A DNA stretch of 64,000 nucleotides, taken from positions 20,262,509 through 20,326,508 of the forward strand of contig NC_087064.1 in the NCBI RefSeq assembly GCF_963678635.1, read 5' to 3'. Positions within the stretch are counted from its first letter, which is position 1. Every line of letters starts with the position of its first letter. Below the pieces are notes generated by a model. The model searched no databases. It was not told the origin of the DNA and saw only the letters and a list, made by a program, of their open reading frames with translations. Position numbers and translations under genes: made by a program. Source of the stretch: Symsagittifera roscoffensis. Lineage: Eukaryota > Xenacoelomorpha > Acoela > Convolutidae. Positions 36,101-49,554 of this stretch are shown here, piece after piece.

Positions 36101-39100
36101 CCCATTAAAAGGGCCCCACATCATACCTGACCTAAAAACTGTTGTGAAAAATAGCTAATATGGATGTACTTAACAGTTAATAACTTTCAAGAAAGAGCGG
36201 TAATTGTTAAGCAAATCCAAACAAGACTGCTTTTTTGCAGATACAAGATACGAAATTTAGACCCGGTTATCGCTGCAAAGCGGCGAAGTGCGCGTAGCGC
36301 TCCCACAAGTGACCCTAAACTGAGAATAACAAATTTCCAACTAGCTCCAAAAACTTGCGAGTTGTCGCTTTCCTTAATCTTTGCGAGTTGTCTTTTGTTG
36401 CGAGTTGTCGCGGTACCGCTTCAAAATCCGCTAATATTGCAATTTTTCTTTGATCTTCTTTGCTGTTTTGGATTCCACAAACACATAGTTGAAACACTAT
36501 TTTGTTCGAAATCACTCCAAAACCTTCGAAATCACTCCAACACAATTTTGCGGAATCCGGGACAGTTTTTTGAGTCCTCAGCCAAATAAGAATATATGAG
36601 AAAAATTTAGTTACGACTTCCTGGAATCCGCAAACTTTAAGTGGAGCCTGCAAATTGGAAGAGGAATCCGCAAACTGTAGGCGGAATCCGCATAAATTTG
36701 CGGAATCCGCTTACATTTGCGAAATTCACTTACATTCGCGGAATTTAAAATGTAGCTGTAATGGTTCGCTGCCGAATCTGCAACAAATTTAACGTGGCCA
36801 CAAAATTTATATCACAGATATTTGTGCGCGGGATGGATCCACAATAATTTTAAAGTGGAATACACCTACGTTCTGAAACATGTTTAGAGATTTTTTTAGA
36901 TTCCAGTGACCTACAAACACGAAATTGAGCGCCTATTCAGTGCACAATCGTTAAACGGCGATTGAGCAAGCGATTGGACTCTTTATTTGTGAAATTTGTA
37001 TGACGAAAATGGCAAAAAAAAACAGGGAAATGGACGTGTGTGAGCCTCATTTAGAAAAAAACAGGGAAATGGTCTTGTGTGAGCCTAAATAAGATCTTAG
37101 TATTATTGTTCCAGTTTTGTATGAAAAAGCTTTTGACTTCGACTTTTCAATATTTACGATCTGACGTCACTTAAAAATAGATTACTTGGTTGGGAAAGCT
37201 CGTGGAAAGAGTGACAAACCTCCGGCAATAAACAGTTTCAGTTCCATTCCCATTGAAAGGGCACCACATCATACCCTGACCTAAAAACTGTTGTGAAAAA
37301 TAGCTAATATGGATGTACTTAACAGTTAATAACTTTCAAGAAAGAGCAGTAATTGTTAAGCAAATCCAAACAAGACTGCTTTTTTGCAGATACAAGATAC
37401 GAAATTTAGACCCGGTTATCGCCGCGAAGCGGCGAAGTGCGCGTAGCGCTCCCACAAGTGACCCTAAACCGAGAATAACACATTTCCAACTAGCTCCAAA
37501 AACTTGCGAGTTGTCGCTTTCCTTAATCTTTGCGAGTTGTCTTTTGTTGCGAGTTGTCGCGGTACCGCTTCAGAATCCGCTAGCATTGCAATTTTTTTTT
37601 GATCTTCTTTGCTGTTTTGGATTCCACAAACACATAGTTGAAACACTGTTTTGTTCGAAATTACTCCAAAACCTTCGAAATCACTCCAACACAATTTTGC
37701 GGACTCCGGGACAGTTTTTTGAGTCCTCAGCCAAATAAGAATATATGAGAAAAATTTAGTTACGATTTCCTGGAATCCGCAAACTTTAAGTGGAGCCTGC
37801 AAATTGGAAGAGGAATCCGCAAACTGTAAGCGGAATCCGCATAAATTTGCGGAATCTGCTTACATTTGCGAAATTCGCTTAAATTCGCGGAATTTAAAAT
37901 GTAGCTGTAATGGTTCGCTGCCGAATCTGCAACAAAACTAACGTGACCACAAAATTTATATCACAGATGTTTGTGCGCGGGATCGATCCACAATAATTTT
38001 AAAGTGGAATACACCTACGTTCTGAAACATGTTTAGAGATTTTTTTTAGATTCCAGTGACCAACAAACACGAAATTGAGCGCCTATTCAGTACACAATCG
38101 TTAAACGGCGATTCAGCAAGCGATTGGACTCTTAATTTGTGAAATTTGTATGACAAAAATGGCAAAAAAAACAGGGAAATGGACTTGTGTGAGCCTCAAT
38201 TAGAAAAAAACAGGGAAATGGACTTTTGTGAGCCTAAATTAGCTCTTAGTTTTATTGTTCCAGTTTTGTATGAAAAAGCCTTTGACTTCGACTTTTCAAT
38301 ATTTACGATCTGACCCCACTAAAAAATAGATTACTTGGTTGGGAAAGCTCGTGGGAAGAGTGACAAACCTCCGGCAATAAAGAGTTTCAGTTCCATTCCC
38401 ATTAATAGGGCACCACATCATACCCTGACCTAAAAACTGTTGTGAAAAATAGCTAATATGGATGTACTTAATGGTTAATAACTTTCAAGAAAGAGCGGTA
38501 ATTGTTAAGCAAATCCAAACAAGACTGCTCGTATCAAGGCGAAGCCCTGAATGTTCCGACTGACTCTTGAGGTCTATGGAGCATTAATAACATGAAAAAT
38601 TTATTATAATAAAAAAAAACAATTTTTTTTAGTTTGAGATTTTTTTTGTGAAAGTCATCCCCCACACGCCAGTTAAAGTACGAAGTGATAGTTTTTGCTC
38701 CCAGAAACAAATCAGTTACGCCAAATAGCCTGCTTCAACCAATTTGAAACGATTTCTAAGACGGATTAAATCTCCGCTTACGAATTAATAGCGCGAAGTA
38801 TAGCGCGCGTTAATTGTCCCAAATTGGCCAAATTGCCAATCTTTAAACTCCCATAACTTTAAGAATAACGATCACAGGTAAAATATATTTTCAAATTCAA
38901 GCTCAGGATAACAATATCTTTTGTATGATATAAAAACATTCCGTCAAACATAGCTAGTTAAAAAGTCGAAATTTGTCTGAAGAAAAAAAAACCCACCCCG
39001 AGCACAAATATTCCCGAGCCCACCCCGAGCACACGAAAGTCAGAACAATTTTGCGGAATGCGGGACAGTTTTTTGAGTCCTCAGCCAAATAAGAATATAT

Positions 39101-42100
39101 GAGAAAAATTTAGTTACGATTTCCTGGAATCCGCAAACTTTAAGTGGAGCCTGCAAATTGGAAGAGGAATCCGCAAACTGTAAGCGGAATCCGCATAAAT
39201 TTGCGGAATTCGCTTACATTTGCGAAATTCGCTTACATTCGCGGAATTTAAAATGTAGCTGTAATGGTTCGCTGCCGAATCTGCAACAAAACTAACGTGG
39301 CCACAAAAGTTATATCACAGGTATTTGTGCGCGGGATGGATCCACAATAATTTTAAAGTGGAATACACCTACGTTCTGAAACATGTTTAGAGATTTTTTT
39401 TAGAATCCAGTGACCTAAAAACACGAAATTGAGCGCCTATTCAGTGCACAATCGTTAAACGGCGATTGAGCAAGCGATTGGACTCTTTATTTGTGAAATT
39501 TGTATGACGAAAATGGCAAAAAAACAGGGAAATGGACTTGTGTGAGCCTCAATTAGAAAAAAAACAGGGAAATGGACTTTTGTGAGCCTAAATTAGATCT
39601 TAGTTTTATTGTTCCAGTTTTGTATGAAAAAGCCTTTGACTTCGACTTTTATATATTTACGATCTGACCTCACTTAAAAATAGATTACTTGGTTGGGAAA
39701 GCTCGTGGGAAGAGTGACAAACCTCCGGCAATAAAGAGTTTCAGTTCCATTCCCATTAATAGGGCACCACATCATACCCTGACCTAAAAACTGTTGTGAA
39801 AAATAGCTAAAATGGATGTACTTAATGGTTAATAACTTTCAAGAAAGAGCGGTAATTGTTAAGCAAATCCAAACAAGACTGCTCGTATCAAGGCGAAGCC
39901 CTGAATGTTCCGTCTGACTCTTGAGGTCTATGGAGCAGTAATAACATGAAAAATTTATTATAATAAAAAAAAAACAATTTTTTTTTAGTTTGAGATTTTT
40001 TTTGTGAAAGTCATCCCCCACACGCCAGTTAAAGTACGAAGTGATAGTGTTTGCTCCCAGAAACAAATCAGTTACGCCAAATAGCCTGCTTCAACCAATT
40101 TGAAACGATTTCTAAGACGGAATAAATCTCCGCTTACGCGTTAATAGCGCGAAATATAGCGCGCGTCATTGTCCCAAATTGGCCAAATTGCCAATCTTTA
40201 AACTCCCATAACTTTAAGAATAACGATCACAGGTAAAATATATTTTCAAATTCAAGCTCAGGAGAACAATATCTTTTGTATGATATAAAAACATTCCGTC
40301 AAACATAGCTAGTTAAAAAGTCGAAATTTGTCTGAAGAAAAAAAAAAACCACCCCGAGCACAAATATTCCCGAGCCCACCCCGAGCACACAAAAGTCGGA
40401 ACAAAATTTTTCTCAAGTATTCTCTGCGCGCTTGTTTGAAATGAATGTTTTTATCCTGCATTTGTTCTGAATTAATACATGCTTGGGGAGGTTACTTAGG
40501 GGGTGGTTGTACGGTTGATCCAGTTAGTCAGAATTTTCGACCAGTCAAAATACAGCAAAATCCGAATTTTAAATACAACTCTCTAGTGCTAACTTACTGC
40601 TTTTATATATAGGGGTGCCAATTCTCTAGTAGATACGATAAGGAGGACGATTGTTAAGTAGATCCGCTAATTTGAACACAGCAACCACCCGGGTTGACCT
40701 CCATAGACCGAAAATGCTAATCATACAATATCATACACTTAGTCTATGGAAAAATGCTTGCTTGTCATACAAATTTCATACATTTTTGCAAAATGGGTTT
40801 AATCGAATTTCAAAGGTATTTTATAGTTGTTTTGGTATCGAGAAATTGGCATCTCTTCATAACAAAAAAGGAAAAAAAATATTATGAAAAAAATGCTAAC
40901 TATACAATTTCCATATATGGAAATTGTATGATTAGAATTTTTAACAAAACTTTTTTTTGTGAAAAAAAGCTTTGAACAATCAATTCAACTGCTGGCAAAA
41001 CATTTAAGCGTTTTTTGGGCTGCTACGACTGAAAACTTTGTTTTTTTAAATTTTTGTTTTCTGAAAAAAAAATAACTAGTCATACAATTTCCATATATGG
41101 AAATTGTATGACTAGCTTTTTTTTGATGGCGACTACAAAAATTTTTTGTGTTTTTTTCAAGCGCAAATTGATTTTCGTATTCAAACAAACATTTTTTGAA
41201 AAAAAAATTGCTTGCAAAATTTAATTTTTTGTGTGTATAACCTAGTCCTGGATATACTAATATTGGATTTTTTTTCCTTTTCTCTTCATAACTTTTTTCA
41301 AAAACGCTTAAAACTCCTCTTTCTTTTGTATGACATGTTTTGTATGCCTTGATCAATGTCTGGTTATTTAAAAATTCAAATTTTGGAAATAATCATCTTT
41401 GAAAATTATTGCCAAAAATTAAAAGTTCATTACTTTCGTTATATTAGTTGTCTGAGACAGAAGTAACACATATCAGACTGTTTCCAATGCATTTTTAATG
41501 CGAGACGGCCAAACCGTTGGTTACTGCGTGTGAGTAATCAATGTTTATGTCATTTGTGTTCGGTTACGAACACAACCAAAAAATTTTGAGAAATTAAAAT
41601 GTACAAAATCAATATTTTTGGTTTATGGAAAAATGCTAGTCATACAATTTCCATATATGAAAAAATACTAATCATAGACCTTTCATTCAATTTTCTGTAC
41701 GTATGGAATTGTATGGAAAAAGTATGACTAGTATCCCGGGCAATTCGTCAATTAGCGGCTCTGTTCTAATTGAATATATTCAATGCCGAGATGCGGACTC
41801 ACCATGAGTGTTATGGCCTTGGTCTGTCTGACCCCATCTGTGTATCCCAGTCCCACAGCCATCAGAGAATTGCCTCTGCTGTTCGCCGTGAAGCCAGTGC
41901 ACGGTTCCAGTGCCTAAAACAATTTTTTCAGCTGCTCATATATAAGACTATCTAGTGATCATTGCTAATTGTCGCTTTTCCACGTTTCCTTAAATTTTGC
42001 GCGTTGTCTTTTTTGTTGCGAGTAATCTTTCGTTGCGTTTTTTGCTTTGAAATTAGCGGTTCATGTCAAAATCCAAAAATCGTCAAGCCGACAACAAAAA

Positions 42101-45100
42101 AAAGCTCAAGAGTGTCAATAATTTTTCTCAAAGAAAAATATTTAAAAAAAGCAAAAAAAAGATAAAGCTGTATGTTATTTCACTACCAAGAAAAATCAAG
42201 AAAATTTGTATAATTGCTTCTGCCAAGAATGAAAACATAAACAACAACAGAGTTTCAAAAGAGTCAATGTACGCAAGGAAACAGAAAAAAAAACTGATTT
42301 TTTTTTTAAATTGAAAATAATTTGGTCTTTGGCTGTCACGAATAATTTAAATTAAGAATTTTTGTCAAAATTAACTCAATGTAAGAAAACTGGATAAATT
42401 AACAGATACTAAAATCCACTTTTCAACAAAAAATGATTTTCTTCGTGAATTGTACACTTTTGCTGTTCGAGAGTGAAGTTTGCCTTCCTTTCTACAGAAG
42501 AAATGAGCTGAACTTAAAACTGTAAGGCTTTTTTCTAAAAAATCACATCGACCTATATAAAAATCTTCACTACGTGCATTAAATCTAAAGCGAACAAACT
42601 ACCGGGAGGCTATTTTTATAAAAAGTGAACCATATGACGAAATAATTTTAAAAAAAAAGGAGAATAGTTAGAAATTACTGTTAGCTGAGAAAATGGTGCA
42701 CAAAACAGACGTCAAAAACTACAGAAGTTGAAACATTTAATTACTGAAAACAAAAATTGCTTTTTGTCTATAAACCTAACAATTGGACAAACATTTTCCT
42801 CGCGTTTTGTTTGTTTCGTAACTAATTACGATTCTTGGCTGAAATTTTGAAATACTCAATGGCTGAATTACTCATTCACGATTGGATAAAAGTTAATTTC
42901 TTATCAATTAACCGCTCCGTCAAAAAGTATTACGCCAAAATACTCGATGAAAAATGCGTCCTGAACTTTAAAGCAAAAATTAAAAGCGCATTTAGAAAAA
43001 CTTTTGCAATATTTTTCACTATTTAGACAAATTTTGAAAATCAAACGTGTTTTTCAACAAAAAATTTTCATATCTCGAGAAAAAGCTGGACACCTTGAGC
43101 TCAAAAATATAAAGATTTTTTGCATTCAGTTTTAATATAGTTTTGATTGTTTGGCAGTTGCGAATTTGGCTTTTTTCTGGACTAATGTTTGAGCGCTAAA
43201 GTATATCTTTAAGCGCGAAAACGTAAGTGTGAAATCCATGAGCGTGGCATTTTGTCCCGCAACCAAAATTGATCCAAAATGTTTTAATTTCCTTTATAAC
43301 TCAAAATTTAATCTTTTTGTTCTGAATTTTGATGAAAACGGTATAATTACCTCGAGCAATTTTGCTTGGGTTTTCTTTTTAAGCTTGGGTCTTTTATTCA
43401 GTCTTTTTTTGGCAATCGAAACAATAGTTTTTTTTAAAAAATAACTTTATGCCCTATTGGAGATATTGACTAACTGAAATTAAATTTGAAGATGTTTTAC
43501 CTCCAAATATTTTTTTGCAAAGTTGTGAAAATTTGAAAATAGCTTATTTGGCCATGCTCTGGACTAATTTATGTAGATTTTACCCATAATGTTGAGCGCG
43601 TAACGCGAAGTATTTATGCGTGGTGAATTATCCCGCACAATAAAATCGTTCCAAATTGAATTGAGGCTAGCCATTCAGATCGGTCGAATCTGATTATTTT
43701 GTACAAATCAACATTTCACGTTTTGATATTGTCCAAAATTTATAGGTGTCCAATATTTTTTTTCCAAAAAAACTATTCTATATGGATTAAGAGAAAGTCA
43801 GAACATTCAGGGCTTCGCCTTGATATACAAGCAGTCTTGTTGGGTGCTATGCATCAGCTGGGCCCAAATGAACTGAATAATTTAAAATAACAACAAGGAC
43901 AGCCAGTTACTGTGCAACTAGCGCAGAATGTTCCGACCATAGTCTTTAAAAACTACAAGAAAAAAAACTTATCAAATTCTCTTATGGTTTTTTTTTGATT
44001 TTTTGAAGTATTTGATTCTCAAGATGGTATTTAAAATTTTAAAATCTCCAAAATTAATTTTTTTTTCTTGTAAAAAAAAGCATTTTTCCCGACAATAGGA
44101 AAGTGTTTTCAATTGTTTAATGTTGTTCGAATCAAGACTCCTCCCCATTTTCAAGGGTCGGAACAATAAATTGTGAATCAATTTACCTGCTGACATTTTC
44201 AAAATCATGATTTTGTATTTTATACAGAAATCAACGTTCTTATCTGGTTAAAATGTAATTGAATTACTTGACCATGTTGGTGGATTTTTTGTAATAAATC
44301 CAAGATTAGCTGGAATTTTCATAAAGCAAAAAAAAAACTGAATTTTTTCTATGAAGCAACAGAATTGGCTCTATAAGCAGCAGAAATCGTTGGGGCCTGG
44401 CAGACAAAACGATTTATTCAAAACATCTATTAGCATCCCATTTGATTTCAACCAATCACAGTTGAGCACTAAATTTCTTTTTTAACAGTTTTATGTTTTC
44501 CAACTTGTGCGAAAAAGTAAAAAATCCAATCCCAAAATATTCAATTTTTTATTTGAAATTTTTTGAATTCAGAATTTTCTAAGCCCGCTGCTGCCATCTG
44601 TTGAAATTAGGACACTGACAAGTTTGTTTATTGCGGTTTTTTTCAAAATTCAAAAAGAAAAAAAGTGTGATAAGTGTGATAGTTATTCTATACCTTTCTG
44701 TACTTGTCAAAGTGTATCATGGAAGAGAGTCTTAGCACCACGAAGTCGTATCCAATGATGGGGTTTCCCCTGTACTGGTCCAGATATTGGAACTGCATCA
44801 CAGAGTGCTTCTGCGACTTTTTAATATCGACCTGTGTAGTTTTGGTCAGTGTGAAGTCACCTGATAACAGTTTAAAACTGACATTTACAACAAAAAGTCA
44901 ACAAATATTTTTTAGCGTTTTTTTTTCTATTACATGCTTATTTTTCTCAGTTATACATACTTTTTATAATAACGCATACTGACAACAAGTGCCCAAAATT
45001 TCCAAATCAGAAGTTCCAAACCAAAAGCGACCCTAGGATTAAATACTTCATCGGTTCTGCTCGCCCACTGATCATGATATTTATTCATGATCAATGTTAG

Positions 45101-46604
45101 TTCAGCATTGTCTATATTTTAAAAAACATGCGGATGTTAACGGTGGATTTCATTTTTCATCTGATTAACTACGAAGTATAATTTGCCACAGAATACGAGT
45201 TTTGTGATAAATTATACTTCACAGTTAATAAGATCAAAATCTAATGAAGTTGTCTTAACTAGATAACAAAGAGCAGTTGTTTTTGAAAAAGACGCGATAT
45301 CTTAGTCGTTGAATTTAATGACCGATCCAGATCTTTTCCCAGGGAAACTATTTGGTTTACTTTTAACTAACCAAAACTTTTTTTTTCATTAAAATTCCAT
45401 TGGATTTTGCTTGGCTTTGTCTGTGTTTAATTGTACTAACCAGTGCGCACTTCGATCTGGCCCGGCTGGAACCACTTCATAGCGTTGTCATTGAACACAC
45501 AGTGGGCGGCTGTCACCACCTCCAGAGTGTTGATTATCGTCCCACCACAGTAACTGTTTCATACATTAACAATTCAACATGTAAAATGGCACAATGGTAT
45601 CCCACAATATCTACGCTAAAAATTATTTGTTCAAATTTGAAAAAAAAAAAATATTCGTAATGATTAACTACCATTTTTCAGAAGGACAAAGTGATAATTC
45701 TCTAACCCATAACTAACCAATTGAAAAATCAGGAACCCCCCCCCCCCCTCACCACGGCAGCAGGTCAACATGCAAAATGCTGATTTGGTTTTTACTTGAT
45801 TCTGCAGTAATGTAAAAAAAATCTGAAATTAAAAATCTTTGCTCCGACCGCGTCTGACGTCATGATGACAGACTGAAATAATTATGGCGTATAGCGAGTT
45901 AATTTCCACCCGGGTTTGGGTCATCTGAAGGAAAAATTCATACGGCCTCAAATATCCTGTTGGCCGTGATTCGTTAGCCGTGATTCGGTTTTTTGTTGAA
46001 ACTTGCCTCGGTATCACGAAAAAAATGGTCTGAACATTACATTTTGGTAGTTGACTAACTTCATCAGGGGAGTGGGTGAATTTTGTTTTACGAAACCACG
46101 CCCAATAAGTCTAATTTAAAAATCTTTTTAATGTAGCAGTTCACTTTTCTCATCTTGAGTTCCCACATATCATAATTAGCGCAGGATACTGTTCTCATCT
46201 TACCGTTTGTCTATTATCACTCTGGCGTAGAAGGCGTAGTCAGTCACTCGAGCCTTTGAACCACCTAAATAGAACAGACACTTCCATTGTTAGTTGTATC
46301 AAATCTGGAATGAATGTGAGTGTTTTCATTGGGACAATTGATTTCTCCCATATGACTGTCAACAAAACTTCTCGTCGACCTTTTCTATATCAATCAAATT
46401 GATGTTCCGAGCTCTTCTAAAACGCTAGTTGCCCCCTGTATACCTTAATTTTTGCACTTATAATTTTAATGGTAAAGAATCGAAACTACGGACCTGTGAT
46501 TCTGTCTCCTGCTGTGATGTTACCCATTGATATGTTCATCCATAGTTCTTCTGTCGCATTAACTTTTTTGCTTGCATTTTTGTCAGTTGTCACTGACAAT
46601 TCAC
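33169..46604 (-). CDS. Trypsin-like serine protease domain B (seven exons, last one cut by gap, one frameshift)
   Basis: Exons, in coding order: 46604-46494, 46264-46204, 45553-45441, 44860-44694, 41913-41803, 33580-33462 and from 33186 into the gap. The pro part ends GDR before ITGG, so activation after that Arg is expected. His (VTAAHC), Asp (IGYDFVVLRL) and Ser (GDSGGP, at the gap edge) form the triad, and RDTCKGDSG again gives Asp189. Exon lengths 61 and 113 equal those of domain A. Exon 33580-33462 is 119 bases where 118 would keep frame; the frame slips by one near a run of four A, between ETAYPGNS and SYVCTQDTGGRDTC. The last intron has a GC donor. One extra intron (44693-41914) splits a region that is a single exon in domain A. 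A possible upstream exon with donor lies near 47030-47075, unproven. Confidence 0.8.
38521..39046 (+). repeat. Terminal-hairpin repeat, copy 2
   Basis: Starts AAGACTGCTCGTATCAAGGC and ends GAAAGTCAGAAC, where the 3' stem-loop is damaged. It replaces the expected start of the next 1.15 kb unit, so the junction base is shared between both repeats. Confidence 0.65.
39875..40402 (+). repeat. Terminal-hairpin repeat, copy 3
   Basis: Nearly identical to copy 2 over its length, so both were probably carried along in the same duplication event. It ends AAAAGTCGGAAC and marks the right border of the composite array. Confidence 0.65.
40403..41760. repeat. Cluster of palindromic CATACAATTTCCATA motifs
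   Basis: A perfect 40-base palindrome lies at 41076-41115 (its half is CTAGTCATACAATTTCCATA). A near-perfect one lies at 40896-40935, and half-motifs are near 40720, 40770, 41635 and 41680. The cluster lies in an intron of protease domain B. Confidence 0.8.
41955..43800. other. Intron sequence with a remnant of unit A; no gene seen
   Basis: 41955-42060 resembles the stretch of unit A with repeated GCGAGTTGTC. The rest is AT-rich with frames no longer than 83 codons. Confidence 0.4.
43796..43840 (-). repeat. End fragment of the terminal-hairpin repeat
   Basis: GAACATTCAGGGCTTCGCCT and following bases match the terminal stem-loop of the repeat in inverted orientation, with nothing of the rest of the element beside it. 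Confidence 0.55.
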
Positions 46605-49554
46605 CTGCAGTTAAACGCCAGCAGAACTAAACAATATACTAAACTCCGGCACACAATCAGAAAAAAAAATTACATTCATCCTTACTGAAAGCTGTTAATC
46701 TGATCCTTGCGTAGTTAATTTTTACCCTAATTTGCGAATGGCAAAAAAAATTATGTGATCATGAAAGTATTCCCGAAAATCAAATTATGGCTGAATTTGT
46801 TTAAAAAGTTTCATTTTTGCTTGCAACAATGAAAAATTATTTACAAGTGTTGACTAATAGACAAATTTTCCCATTCAAACATGGTGGATGATTTTGCTCA
46901 CGTGGTACTTAGTTGTTATCTAAGTGTGGGCTTTGGTCGTTGATTTAATTTCAATACTTTTCAGGTTGATTAATAAAACATATTCACAAAAGATTTAACA
47001 AAAAAATGAGCGTCAGGAAGTTGACTTACTAAAATTATCGTAGAGATCGCAGAAGTATCCATGTCAAAAGCTGCAATGTTTTTATTTCAAACTAACCAAA
47101 ACTAATTTTATCGTATGTCAAACAGTTTGTGAAAAGTCATAAATCAAAAATCAAAATTTGACCATTTTTTTTGTGAATTCGAAAAGAGACAGATTGACAG
47201 ATTACCTGATATCCCTTACCGGTTACCTAACGTTGAAGTGGCAGCATGTCCCCGCCATTGATTAATAAGCTTCTAATAAGGAATATTTTAATGAATCATT
47301 TTCAATCTCGCATAAATATTTTAATTACTGAAATAATGCTTTGGGGACAACAGAAAAAAAACAAAAATTAACACTGTGTTAAATAAGTCATGATTTCATA
47401 CAACTTGAGCAATCGCTCATACAAGAATAGCCGGTTAACACAAGAAAATACAAGGATAGTTGGTTACCGAAGCATAGAATGTTCCGACCATAGTCTTAAA
47501 AAAATAAAAATAAACAGTTTTTTCGAAGTAGTGTAGTTTTTTTCCGGCGTGATGTGATAAAAGCAGCAGAGCAACAAACCTAAATATATGGAATTTTCCG
47601 CAGTCGTAGTAAAATAAGCGAATTGAAAAACAGTTTTGTAGAAAAATGATTAAAAAAACGAAGAAAAATTCAGAACTTTTTTTCAAATGTTTTTGCAGTT
47701 TTTTTTTTTAATTTTCGAGTTTTTTTATTTCAAAAAGGCACACAAAACTATAAAAAAACTAACGTTACTCAAGTAAAACTAAATTTTACGTTTTAAAATC
47801 AGTTGTTATTCCTTTTTAGCCATTAAAATAAACTAATGCAAATCTGCTCGCGTGCTTTATTTGCTCGAATTGAGACAATAAACTAAAGATTTCCAACCGG
47901 TTTTTCTCGACACCGTCATAAATTTGGTTTGAATCACAATTGTAAGGGCTTTAATATGATGCAATCTTAATTTCTCTCCGGTGATTTTTTGTTTTAGCGG
48001 GAAAAAAATAGAAAAAAGAAAAAACACGCCCGAATACAAATTTCTTCTTCCTTAAAACTTTTTCCATTTTGAGTTTAGATTAGCTAAATAGTAAAAATAA
48101 AGAGCTATAATGCACCAAACATATCACTTCGTGATGATAATTACGTGTGATAGGAAATTTTTCAAAAAGTACTTTCCTGAAAGATGTCCAGTTTTAAAAA
48201 TTTAATTGAGTTTTTTTAAGCACTAATTACCGCAGACAATTAACAAATTGTCAAAATTTTTAAAAATTATTCTGGGTAAAATCAACTTTGTGTGAATGTT
48301 TTTCGTCTTTGTCATCCAAATAATGTTGAAAAAAAATTATATGGCAGAAAAGAATGATAAAAAAAATTGAATACAATTCGGTTTCCTGCGAGTTGCAGAG
48401 AAGACCCTAGTAGGCATTAGTAGGCTTTTCTTAGGCTTGTCTATTTGTTTGACTTTACCGCATTCTAGACTGAGCTACTCACATCCATTTCGTAGAACTG
48501 TTAGGTGGGTTTCACTATTGCAACAGAAATTGGCCAAGCTGTTGCAGAATTGAAGGTAGAGATCAAGTAAGATTTCACCCTCATGCGCTACTAATGTCGT
48601 AGCAGAAAACTGATTACTTGATCTGAATTTCTCAAAATGAACGCCTCACATCTATGCTGAGTATCTCAAAATTAAAAGCGCAAGATCAATTTCTCTAAAC
48701 ACTTATTCAAAAAATAGTGCCAAGCTGCGCTGCGAAAATTACAGAAAACTCAAACGCCTTATATTCTTTGAATTCCATGCATGATTCTGAAGAAAAACTA
48801 ATTCTTCTTCCTTTTTAAAAATAACCAACAAAAAGTTGAAAAAGAAACCTGTATCAATATAATTTTTTGCTGGGAAACTAAAAAACTGAAGTTGATTTTT
48901 AAATTTGAGTGAAGGGTTTACCCGTACTCAATGAAAGGAGAAAATAATAGATTATAATGGATTTTATTGTGAGTCTCCATGAATTTCAAAAAGAATTCAT
49001 TATAATTGATTAAAAGTGGAATATAATGTCAATATTTTTCGAAACGATAAAAAAAATTATTATAATCGATTACAATTGATTATAATCAATTATTTCTTAA
49101 ATTTTTTTTTCTCAAATTTTATTGAATTATAATCCACTATAAAAATGCCCACAAACGCCTTTTTTGGCTAATTTTTTTTTCAAAAAACTTTGCGATTGGC
49201 GCAGAAAATTGGACCAAAAAAAATGGTTTTTTAGTGTTTTGAGAGAACTCGGAAAAACAATTTGGCCGATCTAATAAAAATGTCGACAAAATTGCAAATC
49301 CGCCCCCAACCCCTAGAGAAAATCCTAGATCCGCCCCTGCTTATGGTTTAAATATAAATTAAATTTGATTTTTACTGTGTTTTCATGCAGAATAGCTAAA
49401 TTTTAACCCATTAGAATTGATTTTTTGTGAGGTAATATTTTGATAGAAAAAGGGATTAGAAAAAAAATAATTGAAGAGAAAATAATTGAAGATTCACTTT
49501 CGTGTTTAGAAATGATTTTGAAAAACAATTAAAATTTTTTGAAAGATTATTTTA
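46605..49554. other. No supported gene; A/T-rich with a cluster of ATTATAATCGATT-like motifs
   Basis: Upstream side of protease domain B. Only short frames are present. 48950-49150 holds several copies of TATAATCGATTA-like words. 49160-49345 resembles the hAT-type repeat at 55766-55969 and ends in CTAGATCCGCCCCTG. Confidence 0.4.

Larger units (their letters stand above)
33892..40402 (+). repeat. Composite tandem array: 1.15 kb units and terminal-hairpin repeats
   Basis: Unit A of about 1147-1153 bases repeats four times, with the landmark ATACGAAATTTAGA at 33948, 35101, 36248 and 37398. A hairpin repeat follows (38521-39046), then a fifth unit A lacking about its first 290 bases (39046-39875), then another hairpin repeat (39875-40402). 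The neighbouring units are nearly identical, so the expansion is recent. Each unit contains GC stem-loops (CGCCGCAAAGCGGCG and AGCGCGCGTAGCGCT), and a block of 20-base direct and inverted subrepeats around GGAATCCGCAAA. The whole array sits inside the 8.2 kb intron of protease domain B (41802-33581). The 141-codon frames repeated in it are not regarded as genes. Confidence 0.85.

Noticed and set aside
35017-37738. A 141-codon ORF repeated three times in the 1.15 kb array
   Set aside because: It is repeated only because the whole unit was duplicated recently; the opposite strand carries an equally repeated 112-codon frame and neither shows a protein-like pattern.
33892-40402. CRISPR-like array
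   Set aside because: The repeats are over 1 kb with no spacers, in a eukaryotic intron.
47030-47075. Signal-peptide exon of protease domain B
   Set aside because: A GTAAGT donor follows an ATG-containing stretch, but the phase does not fit the next exon from that ATG and no hydrophobic core is encoded; kept only as a possibility.
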